Shown in pieces: positions 10,473-20,345 of a stretch of DNA of 64,000 nt. The notes under the pieces were generated by a model. That model was not told the origin of the DNA. It worked only from the letters and a program-made list of their open reading frames with translations, and did not search any database. The stretch lies in NCBI RefSeq assembly GCF_027887165.1, contig NC_077227.1, positions 442,263,895-442,327,894 on the forward strand, read 5' to 3'. Numbering within the stretch: position 1 is the stretch's first letter; every line of letters begins with the position of its first letter. The DNA comes from Monodelphis domestica. Taxonomy: Eukaryota > Chordata > Mammalia > Didelphimorphia > Didelphidae. The position numbers and the translations under genes were made by a program.

Positions 10473-10719
10473 ATAGTTTGATTTTTAACAACTGCTTGAT
10501 CACATGGTTCGATGGGGCTATGATTGGAGATGTAGACTTTAAACAATCACCCTAGTGCAAATATCAATAATATGGAAATAGGTCTTGACCAATGACACAT
10601 GTAAAACCCAGTGGAATTGCTCTTTGACTATGGGAGGAGGGAGGGAAAGAACACGACTCATGTAACCATGGGAAAATATTCTAAATTAATTAAACTTTAA
10701 AAAATAGCTTGGTTTTTAA
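10473..10719 (+). mobile_element. 5'-truncated L1 (3' UTR only) with diverged 16-bp target-site duplication
   Basis: The segment 10489-10703 matches the last 200 bases of the L1 at 15860-17152 (AACTGCTTGATCACATG, GGAGATGTAGACTTTAAA, GACTATGGGAGG). The flanks 10473-10488 and 10704-10719 match at 14 of 16 positions (ATAG..TTG/ATTTTTAA type). It is the same family as the fragment at 9779-10007, but in the opposite orientation. Confidence 0.8.
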
Positions 10720-10754
10720 ATAACTAGATTTAATCTAAAGAAAATTACAAATTT

Positions 10755-11165
10755 CCTTTCAGTCATTCAATATATGTTAAGTGCCTATTATGTGCCAGGA
10801 ACTGTGTTAAGTGCTGGTGATATTCTAATGAGGGAACCAACCAAAAAACATAAAGCAAGCTATATGCAAGATTAATAGGAAATAATTAAGAGAGTGAAGG
10901 TACTAAGATTAAGAGGGGTTGGGAAAGACTTATTATAAAAGAATGAGATTTTAATTGGGACTTAAAATGAAGACTGGAAGGTTCATAGAGTGGTAGGGAG
11001 AGCATTCCAGGTGTGGGGGATAGCCAGAGAAAATGCCTGGAGCTGAGATATGCATTATCTTGTTTATGGAACAGCCAAGAGGCCAAAGAGTACTTGGGGT
11101 TGGTGGGTAATAAGGTGCAAGATGACAGAAAAGATAAGAGTTATGAAGGGCTTTGAATACCATAC
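10755..11165 (-). mobile_element. L2 LINE, 3' region, antisense
   Basis: Reading left to right, the sequence is the reverse complement of an L2 3' end: AAGTGCCTATTATGTGCCAG, then GGGTTGGGAAAGACTTATTA, AGAGCATTCCAGGTGTGGGG and AAGGGCTTTGAATACC. It is old and diverged. Confidence 0.75.
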
Positions 11166-11189
11166 AGCTATATTTTCAGCTAGAAGGGA

Positions 11190-11310
11190 TTGCCTTTTTT
11201 TTTAACCCCTTATTTTCTGTCTTAGAATTAATACTAAGTATTGGTTCCAAAGCAGAAGAGTGGTAAGAACTAAGCCTAGGGTCACACAAGAAGTAATAAA
11301 CTTTTAAGAA
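11190..11310 (-). mobile_element. Partial tRNA-like SINE, antisense
   Basis: The fragment has the T-run and CTTATTTTCTGTCTTAGAAT, ATTGGTTCCAAAGCAGAAGA and GTGGTAAGAACTA. This is the reversed 3' half of the abundant marsupial SINE seen whole at 24820-25023. The tRNA-like head is missing. Confidence 0.75.
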
Positions 11311-11344
11311 TCAATCTGAAACATATATTAGATCTTGATGTTAG

Positions 11345-12115
11345 ATTCATTTCTAATCAACCAACAAGCATTTATTGAACACATACTATGTTCCAGGAAC
11401 TGGGATCGGATCTATGAATTTATATGTTCATTTGTTTGTCATGTTCAATGCTTTGTGATCCCATTTGGGGTTTTCTTTGCAAAGACATTGGAGTGATTTG
11501 CCTTTTCCTTCTTCAGGCCATTTTACATATAAGGAAACTGAGGCAAACAGGGTGAAGTGACTTGTCATAGTCACAGATAGTCAGTATCTAAATCCACATT
11601 TTAACTCAGATTCCAGACCTAGAAATCTATCCACTGTGAACTAGCTATTGCGCTCCTATCATTCCCCACCAACTCTGAGGCTACAAAGACAAAAATGAAA
11701 AAGGTCCTATTTTCAAGGAATTTGTAGTCTACTGAGACACAAAATGTACATAATGTAGTATATACAAAATAAATATAAATCAGATGTTTTAGGAAAGTGC
11801 ACTTGCAACAGGGGAGATCAGAAAAAAATTCATAGGTGTTGCTTGAATTGAGTTTAAAGGAAACAAGGAATTCTAAGAAGCAAAGGCAGGGAAAGAGTGA
11901 TTTCCAGGTGTTGGGGCTATCTAGCACAAAAACACAGAGACTAGAAATAGAATGTAGTATAAGGAACATCAAGAAGGTCATCTGGCCATATTGTAGAGTG
12001 GGACAAGGGGAATTGTGAAGTTGGAAATGTATATTGGGGCCAAGTTGTAAATTGCTTTAAAAGCTAAACAGGAGATCGATCCAGAGGAAGTAGGGAGTCA
12101 TTGGAGTTTTATTTA
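11345..12115 (-). mobile_element. L2 LINE, antisense, split by a SINE
   Basis: The reversed L2 3' end (CAACAAGCATTTATTGAACA, then TACTATGTTCCAGGAACTG) is followed by a SINE at 11418-11640. The L2 then resumes with AAGGAATTTGTAGTCTACTG, TGATTTCCAGGTGTTGG, AATTGCTTTAAAAGCTAAAC and GTAGGGAGTCATTGGAG. The SINE is therefore younger than the L2. Confidence 0.75.
11418..11640 (-). mobile_element. MAR1-type SINE, antisense
   Basis: Reversed second SINE family: TTTGTGATCCCATTTGGGGT, TTTTCTTTGCAAAGACATTG, AGGAAACTGAGGCAAACAGG, ending near ATCTATCCACTGTGAA. The same family occurs at 36966-37195 (antisense) and 57835-58060 (sense). The family name is from memory and may differ in databases. Confidence 0.75.
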
Positions 12116-12995
12116 CTAGGCTCACAGGGAACAACTACCTGATTAGGTTATTATGATTTGGAGTAAGATACTTTGTAAGAATAGCTTTGAATCACAGTTT
12201 TCTGGGTTATAGTAATGAAGAAATTTCTTCAATTTTGACTTCAGCTGGTAAATTTCCTTTATTTAAAAAATATGATTCCCGGCTCCTGCTGAAGAAAACA
12301 TAATAAAGGAATCCAGGAAATGCCTTCCCTAAGTAAGCATTGGAGGTCTCTGTCTTCCTTATTATAATACACAATAAAGTCACTCTGTTCCATGTATAAC
12401 TCATTGAAATTATTGTAGCAGTAAGCTTGTGTCTCTTTTGGAAAGAACATTGTACTCTGAAATGTTCTGTTACTAAAACTAAAGTGCTCTTTGTGCTTTT
12501 CTCAAGTCTTAGCACTTGTTAGATAGCACAAGAGGTGCTTTAAAATACTGAAACTTGAATGGTTTAAATTTAATTGAGTAGGGTTTTCCCCCCCTGCAAT
12601 AAACTTGGATGCCAGGACTAGACTCTGGTCAAAAATATGTCTTTAATTCTTGCTATGTATGCCTTGAAATACCCTGCTTATTTACTTAAAAAAGCTAGGA
12701 AAGTCATACATTTATTTTTGATCATATGGACTTAGGGGTATAGATTTATAGATGAATTGGGCTTTAGCTATTATCTAGCCCTACCCAACCTACTCATTTT
12801 ATAGATGAGGAATTGAGATCCATTTATCACAAATGTACTAAGTAAGAGTGTCAGGATTTGAATCCATGTCCTTTAACTCCAAGTTATCTCTCTTTTTATA
12901 CTTCATTTTTGCCAAAGAACTAGGAATTGCCTTACCATCTCTCTAGTGGAGTTAATGAAGTGTATTATGTGCCTATAGTCTGCCTTTATACCCCT
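12116..12995. other. Intergenic, with a MIR remnant
   Basis: No gene was seen. About 12745-12885 resembles a reversed MIR (CATTTTATAGATGAGGAATT, then GGATTTGAATCCATGTCC). The rest is unassigned AT-rich sequence. Confidence 0.55.
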
Positions 12996-12999
12996 CAGA

Positions 13000-13639
13000 G
13001 TTAGCTTAAATTAACTAACCTTCAGCAAAGTTGTGAAATATTCATTTTGTCTTTCATTGCCTTCTCCATTAGTGTTCAGTATCCCCATTCTTTGTTCTGG
13101 CATCTGAGGGCTCCTCTACTATGATTCTTTGCCAAAGCTTCCTCCCTTTCCAAATTCTTTAACACTGCCCTCAAAGCTAGCTCTTCTACAAATTGAAGGG
13201 TGTAGATTAAATTATCCCTCACTTTTCTCTCAATACTTTGATTTTCTTATCTCAGAATTCTGCTTTCTAAGGTACTTCTCTGATAGACCCTTATTAAAAT
13301 GTGAATACTACCTTCAGCAATGAAGAATGAAATGTATCTTCCTTTTCATCCCTTATGAATCATGGCGGTATCTTCCCATGAATCATCCAGAGAGAGTCTA
13401 CCCAATGTACTTTACTCTCCAGACTTTGTAAGCATACTTCAGCTGCTTTCAAACCTTTCTGCCCTTGTAGCTGCCTTCTAATATTGGTAAATTCTTCCTG
13501 CACCTTCCATTTTGAGGAAGAGCACAGACCAGCCATGCTTTATTGTATAAGCATTGCAAGCATGGTGGTAATTCCACATTTTCTTTTCAGTTCCCTTTTA
13601 TATGCTATCTTCCCCATTAGAATGTAGTAAGCTTCTTGA
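13000..13639 (+). mobile_element. L2 LINE, left part, interrupted by the CEP63/L1 insertion
   Basis: Diverged sequence ends with the typical L2 pre-terminal motif (TATGCTATCTTCCCCATTAG, then AATGTAGTAAGCTTCTTGA). The expected continuation, GGGTAGAGCTATTTT and CAGTTTGCACAGTCTGGCAT, lies 3.5 kb away at 17174-17275. Only the last 100 bases or so are confidently L2; the part before 13500 is weaker. Confidence 0.65.
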
Positions 13640-15720
13640 AGGAAGTCTGTAAAGGCAGTTGGCAGAGATGAGGAGAGCTTTCCAGGCATGGGGAAGACTA
13701 CCAAGGCAGAGGTGATTTGGTCATGGAGGCTTTGTTGGAAGGAATGCAGAGTCGAGGGCAAGGAGAATTATCAGTTGGAAGAAGCCTCAGAGGTAATGCG
13801 ATCCAACTCAAACCTGAGCAGAAATCTTCCCACTCCTTCCCACCATCCTTAGTAAGGAATCAGGGAGTTGTCCTTAACCCTGCTTCTATAAGAAGGTAAG
13901 TTATTTGTATTCAATCTTTTATGTCTTAGTGGGGGTTTTTGACATCTTGTGAGGCAGAGCTACAGGAACTAATGAAACAAATTGACATAATGGTGGCTCA
14001 TAAGAAGTCTGAATGGGAAGGTCAGACCCAGGCTCTAGAAACCTGTTTGGATATCCGACAACAAGAACTTACCTCTCTTAGGAATTTATTGGATCAGAAA
14101 CACAAAGAGGTTGGGATGTTGCATCAGCAGATGGAAGAACTGGATAAAACCAAGCAAGAAATGGCTGTAGAATACAAAGAAGAATTGAAAAAACTTCAGG
14201 AAGGAACTAACCAAACTAAAGAAAGGCTAAGAAAAGCTTCAAAAAAAGCAGATAAAAGAGTCCAGAGGTGGCATCAAAAATCACAGGGAGGACCCAGCTG
14301 AAATGGAGAGGTTAAATGGAAAAATAGAGGACTTCCGTCAGAAATCACTAGAGTGGGAGAAACAGCGATTGATTTATCAGCAACAGGTGGCATCTCTGGA
14401 GGCACAAAGGAAAGCTTTGGCTGAACAGTCAGATATTCAGGCTCAGCTCACCAATCGGAAACAGAAGCTAGAATCTGTGGAGATTTCCAGCCAATCTGAA
14501 ATTCAGCACTTAACTAGTAAACTAGAGAGGGCTAATGATACCATATGTGCCAATGAACTGGAAATAGAGCGTCTCAACATGAGGGTAAATGAATTGGTTG
14601 GAACCAACATGACCATCCTGAAGGAACAGCAACGACTTGAAGAAGAACTGAGGCGCTCTGAAAATCGGTTACAGGTTCTACAAGAAGAAAAGAAGGAGTT
14701 GGAGGTAACTGTCCGATCTCAAGAGGATTTCATTAATGGTTCAATAATTCAGAAGGAGAAATTACAGAATAAATTTACAAATGTATCCAAAAATTTACAT
14801 TCTACAGACCTCATCAGTTTGGGATCTGTGAGTACAACATGCAAACAGCTAAGCCAAGAGCTAGTGGAAAAACATGAAGCTCTCAAGGTGATGGAAGACT
14901 CTAATAACCAATACAAGATGGAGATTAAAAAACTGAAAGATCAGATATTGCAGAATGAACAGACTTATAATTGTACTCTTGAAGGAATGAAAATGGAAAT
15001 TTCCAAACTGATATGGGAGGTGCATCAGCGTGACATAGCCATTGCTTCAGTCAGTGGAACTAGCTCTGAAATGGAATGACACCTCAGATCTGAACTGGAA
15101 AAAGCAGAAACCAAAACAATGGACCAAAAGGATATTTTGACACAACTGGAAGCACTCAGGTTAGAAAATAAACAACTTTCCGACACTTTGGTGGATATGG
15201 AATCTGTTCCTATAGGGCGTCCCCTGTCAACATCTCCCATTAGTTCAATAGCCTCAAGAGTTTTGGAAGAAGAGGAACTGAGATCTCAACACATCCTGAA
15301 ACGTCTTGATGCCCATACCGCTGAGCTGAAGAGAGAGTGAAAGGACAGTGAGACAGTTCACAGATCTAAAGTAATTCACTGTCAGGAACCTCCCAATACA
15401 GTGGCCTCAAAGAGTGTGTATCTTCTCCATTATCCAAGCTTCCCAAAATGTGAACATAGTGTGAAGATAGCTCTGACCTCACTAGTGAAAGAAGTAGTGA
15501 AGATACAACCCCCTCCTGAAAAGGATAATCCTTCCATTGGGGCTGATGATCACATGTGTGCTTTCTCTCTGGAGAACAGAAGATCATGTCTAGACTTCTT
15601 TGATAGTCTTTTCTGTCCCATGTATATTTATTGTCAGAGAGATTGTGGTGCTGTCCAGGTTTTAATTAAAAATGTGAATATGTCTGTATAATTTAAAATA
15701 AAGATTTTGTAATGTGTGTG
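13640..15720 (+). pseudogene. CEP63 processed pseudogene (retrocopy)
   Basis: CEP63 is a coiled-coil centrosomal protein needed for centriole duplication with CEP152. The start is MEALLEGMQSRGQG at 13723. After a foreign stretch it resumes with [20 protein letters not shown] at 13939 and follows CEP63 through [53 protein letters not shown] and LEEEELRSQHILKRLDAH to the normal stop at 15372-15374. A 340-base 3' UTR ends in AATAAA at 15697. No introns interrupt the body. It is dead as a full protein: one frameshift near 14225 with some residues lost there, plus in-frame stops at 15077-15079 (TGA) and at 15338-15340 (TGA). After the NKQLSDTLVDME segment it jumps directly to the C-terminal SISS/VLEEEE block, as in an exon-skipped mRNA. 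Long stretches of 120 and 258 codons remain open, so the copy is not very old. Confidence 0.93.
13760..13932 (-). other. Non-CEP63 insert with CR1/L3-like fragment and acceptor-like end
   Basis: This stretch separates codon 14 or so of CEP63 from the next coding block. 13775-13830 resembles the reversed 3' end of a CR1/L3 LINE (TTGGAAGAAGCCTCAGAGGT, then CCAACTCAAACCTGAGCAG). The stretch ends with a pyrimidine-rich tract and TTATGTCTTAG directly before the next CEP63 exon, which looks like a splice acceptor. It also contains AAGGTAAGTTA, which resembles a donor. It may be part of an intron, or a repeat-derived alternative exon plus short intron, retained in the source RNA. A later insertion is less likely because CR1/L3 activity is far older than this copy. 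Confidence 0.55.
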
Positions 15721-15859
15721 ATATACAGGAAAATCATTTTTTTAAGGAAAAAAATTATTGGAAATTATATACAATGAGAATTCAAGGAAATGATCCAGTC
15801 TAACTTTGTTGATATTTTACATAAGTCTATTTGAAGAAAATATTTGGAAAAGTAAAATA

Positions 15860-17152
15860 TTGCTTATGTAACACTTAAGACATTTCTATAAGTCTCACAC
15901 CCTACCTACATCAAGATAAACTCAGAATGGGTGAATGACTTGAACATAAAGAAGGAAACCATAAGTAAATTATGTGAACACGGAATAGTATATATGTCAG
16001 ACCTTTGGGAAAGGAAAGATTTTAAAACCAAGAAAGACTTAGAAAGAGTCACAAAATGTAAAATAATTTTGATTACATCAAATGAAAAAGTTTTTGTACA
16101 AACAAAACCAATGTAACCAAAATTAGAAAGGAAATAACAAATTGGGAAACAATCTTCAGAACAAAAACCTCTGACAAAGGTCTATTCAAATTTACAAAGA
16201 ACTAAATCAATTGTACAAAAGATCAAGCCATTCTCCAATTGATAAATGGGCAAGGGACATGAATAGGCAATTTTCAGTTAAAGAAATCAAAACTATTAAT
16301 AAGCACATGAAAAAGTGCTCTAAATCTCTTATAATCAGAGAGATGCAAATCAAAAAGGGAAGTAATGAATGCTGGAGGGGATGTGGCAAAGTTGGGACAT
16401 TAATGCATTGCTGGTGGAGTTGTGAATCAATCCAACCATTCTGGAGGGCAATTTGAAATTATGCCCAAAGGGCGATAAAAGACTGTCTGCCCTTTGATCC
16501 AGCCATAGCACTGCTGGGTTTGTACCCCAAAGAGATAAGGAAAAAGACCTGTACAAGAATATTCATAGCTGCACTCTTTGTGGTGGCCAAAAATTGGAAA
16601 ATGAGGGGATGCCCTTCAATTGGGGAATGGCTGAACAAATTGTGGTATCTGTTGGTGATGGAATACTATTGTGCTCAAAGGAATAATAAAGTGGAGGAAT
16701 TCCATGAGGACTGGAACAACCTCCAGGAAGTGATAGAGTGAAAGGAACAGAACCAGGAGAACATTGTACACAGAGACTTGATCATACTGTGGTACAATCG
16801 AATGTAATGGACTTCTCCATTAGTGGCAATGCAGTGATCCTGAACATCCTAGAGGGATCTATGAGAAATCCACATCCAGAGGAAGAACTGTGGGAGTAGA
16901 AACACAAAAGAAAAACAACTGCTTGATCACATGAGTCAAGGGGATATGACTGGGGATGTAGACTCTAAATGAAATCCTAATGCAAACACCAACAACATGG
17001 AAATGGGTTCTGATCAAGGACACGTAATACCCAGGAATTGCACGTCGGCTATGGGAGGGGTGAGGGGCAGGGGAGGAATAGAATATGATTTTTGTAACCA
17101 AGGAATAATGTTTGAAATTGACCAAATAAAATAAAAAAAAAGATTAAAAAAA
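15860..17152 (+). mobile_element. L1 3' portion (ORF2 C-terminal part and 3' UTR), fused to CEP63 copy
   Basis: Translation gives the ORF2 C-terminal region typical of marsupial L1: WVNDLNIKKETISKLCEHGI, KVFVQTKP and the later [18 protein letters not shown] and GCPSIGEWLNKLWYLLV blocks. These are followed by the 3' UTR (GTGGGAGTAGAAACACAAAA, GGGATGTAGACTCTAAATG) and an AATAAAATAAAA tail. The left border with the sequence after CEP63 is not sharp and may begin slightly earlier. It is inactive and carries frame breaks. Confidence 0.85.
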
Positions 17153-17173
17153 AGAATGTAGTAAGCTTCTTGA

Positions 17174-17275
17174 GGGTAGAGCTATTTTTCCTTTTGCATG
17201 TATTGTATTTATATTTCTAGCAGTTTGCACAGTCTGGCATATAGTTAATGCTTAATAAATATTTTTTAAGTTGAC
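17174..17275 (+). mobile_element. L2 LINE 3' end, right part of interrupted element
   Basis: GGGTAGAGCTATTTTTCC, CAGTTTGCACAGTCTGGC and TTAATGCTTAATAAATA form the standard L2 3' terminus. They continue the piece that stops at 13639. Confidence 0.8.
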
Positions 17276-17374
17276 TAGGGGCCTTTCTACAAAACCCTTT
17301 TAATATCTTCAAAGTCAAATAATTTGGCTTGTATAGAATTCATTTGTCTCCCTCCCCACCCCCAAGTATTTTTA

Positions 17375-17571
17375 AAAAAATCTTACCTTATGCCTTAGAA
17401 TTAATACTGAAAGTTGGTTCCAAGGCAGAAGAGTGGTAAGGACTAGGCAATGGGGGTCAAGTGACTTGCCTAGGGTCAAATGGCTGGGAAGTGTCTGGGG
17501 TCAGATTTGAACCTAGGACCTCCTGACTCTAGGCCTGACTCTCAATCCACTGTGCTACCCAGCTGCCCCCA
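17375..17571 (-). mobile_element. tRNA-like SINE, antisense, near full length
   Basis: Reversed SINE: CTTACCTTATGCCTTAGAAT, GGCAATGGGGGTCAAGTGAC, GATTTGAACCTAGGACCTCC and CACTGTGCTACCCAGCTGCC. The last block is the tRNA-like head in reverse. Confidence 0.9.
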
Positions 17572-17589
17572 CTCTGCTATCATTCTTAA

Positions 17590-20345
17590 GTTTCTTTTTT
17601 TATATTAAATGTTATCTTTTCAAATGAAGCTCTACATTATATTTCCATCACCTCCCATGCCCAATTGAGAAGACAAGAAAGCAAAACCACTGTTACAACC
17701 ATCTAGTCAAGCAAAGTCCCATGTCCAAAAATAATGATGTCTCAAAGCTGTACTTTCAATCTGTCATCTCTCAGAAGGGAGGAGGATCCATTAGGTAATG
17801 AGTCTCCTCTGGAGTCATGGTTAGCCATTGTAATGATCAGAGTTCCTAAGTCTTGCAAAGTTGATTGCCTTTGTAAAGGCATTGTTATAAATTGTTTTCC
17901 TGATTCTGCTCACTTCACTCAGTTCTTTCAAGTCTTCCTCATTTCTCAAACCATCTTTTTCATCATACAGTATTCCATTACATTCAAATACTATACTTAT
18001 TCAGCCAGCCTCATTTGGTGGATAGTCCCTCATTTTCTAATTCTTTGCCACCACAAAAAGAGCTGCTCTAAATAGTTTTGCAAATATAGATCCTTTTCTT
18101 CTTTCTTTTATCTCTTTGGAGTACAGACCTAGTAATGATTTTGTTGGGTCAAAGGATATATAGTTTAATAGTTTGGGGGGCATAGTTCCAAATTGTTTTC
18201 CAGAATGACTCGACCTATTCACAGCTCCACCAATGGTTCATTGATTATCTATTTTCCCACAATTGTTCTGGCATTTATTATTTTCCTTGTGTTTTTTTTT
18301 TAACTTCAATCTTTTGGTTGTAAAAATGAAGCCTTAAGAGTGATTTAAATTTGCATTTATTTAAGTGTTCTTAGTTTGAAACATTTTAAAATTTGTCTAG
18401 TTCTGAAAACTGTTTATTTCATACCCTTTTGTCATTTTATCTTTTGGGGAGTGGTTCTTAAATTTGAATTGGTTCCCCATATAAGAATGTCTTAGATTGG
18501 ACAGCTGGGTAGCTCAGTGGATTGAGAACCAGACCTAGAGATGGGAGGTCCTAGGTTCAAATTTGGCCTCCAACATTTCCCAGCTGTGTGACCCTGGGCA
18601 AGTTACTTAACCCCCATTGCCTAGCCCTTACTGCTCTCAGAAGGTAAGGGTTAAAAAAAAAAAAGAATGTCTTAGAAGATGGTTCTCTAATATGTACATC
18701 TCTCTAAGATAAAGGTCATGGAGACCATTATCACAGAAACTTTTTGCAAAGATTTCTTCTCATTTAATCTTTTTTCTAATTTTAGCTGCATTGGTTTTAT
18801 TTGTGGGAAAAAAAAACTTTAAAAATTTATGCAATCAAAAATGTTGTGCATCTGGCTCTGATTTTGTGCTCCTTTAGTTTTTTATGATCTTACCCTGTAA
18901 TGTCCAAATCATGTGTCAGTTATCTTAACAGTATAAATTGGTCTGTGCCTACTTTCTACCAGACTACTTTCTAATAGTCCTAATGGTGGTGTTTTTTTTC
19001 TTTATTCAAATACTGAGTCATTACCTCAGCAGCTGAGATTGTTGGGTTCATTAAACACAAAGATATTGTGTTTATTTGCTTCTGCATATTTTGTATCTCA
19101 TCTGTTCCACTGATCAACCTCTAGTTCTTACAAGTACCAAATTATGTCAATGAATAATGCTTTGTAGAGTAGTTTTATATCTGATACTTCTAAGCTCCCT
19201 TCCCACAATGTTTTTTAATGCCTTTGAGAATCTTGACTTTTTGTTACTCCAGATGATTTTTTTTTGTTCCTATGGCCCTGAATAAGTATGTTACTTTAGG
19301 TGATATTGTCATTTTTTACTAACTCAGCCTACCCATGAGGAACAATTAATATTTCTCCAGTTATTTAGATTTGTCTTTATTTGTGTAAAGGGTATTTTGT
19401 AGTTGAGTTCATTTACTCCCTATATAGTTCTTGGAAGATTTACTCCCTTTATATTTCTTGGCAGACAGACTCCCAAGATTTTTATATTATCTTTTTTCTG
19501 ATGGCTTGCAAAATGATGTTTCTGAATTGAATTGTTAAATTTAACCACTATGCATCTTGGAGTTTTCAGCTTTGGTTTTTTTCTAGAAGAAATTATGAAT
19601 TCTTCTAATTGGAGTTACATTTTTATGTTTAGAAGTTGTAGGCATTTTTTTCCTATTTCCTTCATCATGACATTAAGGTTTTTTTTTGTCTTTTCATGTT
19701 CTAAGAGAGCTGTGATCCTCATGTTGTCTCTGCACAGCCTGTCTTTGAGTTCAGTATGTTTTGCTTCCATTATAAGCATATTTTTGGCTAATATTATAGG
19801 GTTTTGCTTCTTTTCTTCTAGGTCAGTTATGTGTATTTACATTACAAAAATCTATTGTTCTCTCTTTTACTTCTATTGTGAGGCTTGCCATTACAAGTTC
19901 AAAATTTTCTATTCTGTGCATTATTTTCATTGTGCTGGACATAAATTCTGCATTCATAATTTTCTTTTATCTTTTAAACCACTCAAGAATATTAGGTTGT
20001 TTTTCATTTTTCTTAATTCCATGGAATTCTTTGCCTCATCAAGTGCTGGATCATTTCCTTTTTATTTTCAAGGTGTAAGAGTTTTCCTCTTCTTGAAATC
20101 TTTGGTACTTTATCTCTCCCCTCCTCTTCCCTATTTTCTTTATTGCTCATTTCCTGACTCTTTCCACTTTGTGGTTTCCATGGGGGCTGGATTTCAAAGA
20201 ATGTCAACCTCCTCCTATGATGGATATGTCATGGTTCACCAATCTTTGTCTGCCCTAGATTTTCGAGTGGCCAGAACTAACCATAGCTGAATTCTGTGCT
20301 CTTTCTTTTAGGCTTGGTGGAGTGCTACTAACTTAGTCGAAGGGA
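17590..20345 (-). mobile_element. L1, antisense, internally shortened
   Basis: The left part is a reversed L1 3' UTR and ORF2 C-terminus (TTTGCCACCACAAAAAGAGC, TGGGTCAAAGGATATA, CATAGTTCCAAATTGTTTTC). It continues through older ORF2 sequence to reversed ORF1/5' material by about 19500-20300. The total length is too short for a whole L1, so a large part of ORF2 is missing. A SINE (18497-18662) lies inside it. The long plus-strand open frame at 19532-20290 is antisense to this L1 and was not taken as a gene. Confidence 0.7.
18483..18676 (+). mobile_element. tRNA-like SINE with 14-bp target-site duplication
   Basis: AAGAATGTCTTAGA occurs at 18483-18496 and 18663-18676. Between them is the SINE head (GGACAGCTGGGTAGCTCAGT), the body (AGGTCCTAGGTTCAAATTTG, GTGTGACCCTGGGCAAGT) and a shortened tail AAGGTAAGGGTTAAAA. 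An internal piece before the tail is missing compared with 24820-25023. Confidence 0.92.

Larger units (their letters stand above)
13619..17173 (+). mobile_element. Single retroposed unit: CEP63 read-through transcript joined to L1 3' end
   Basis: A 21-base sequence starting AGAATGTAGTAAGC and ending TTCTTGA is present at 13619-13639 and again, identical, at 17153-17173. Between the copies lie an intronless CEP63 copy (13640 to about 15715), about 150 bases of unassigned sequence, an L1 3' portion (about 15860-17130) and an A-rich tail ending at 17152. The L2 element at the target is continuous once one copy of the duplication and everything between is removed. The simplest reading is one target-primed reverse-transcription event copying one RNA that started in CEP63 and was polyadenylated in an L1. 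Two independent insertions would not share one duplication at these outer borders. Confidence 0.85.

Noticed and set aside
13939-15079. Possible functional CEP63-like gene
   Set aside because: No introns, a frameshift, two in-frame stops, loss of the first coding block by an insert, and a retroposition target duplication. It is a processed pseudogene.
19532-20290. Plus-strand open frame of 252 codons, Phe/Ser-rich
   Set aside because: It lies antisense to a decayed L1. The T-rich strand gives Phe/Leu/Ser-rich translations with spurious membrane-like stretches.
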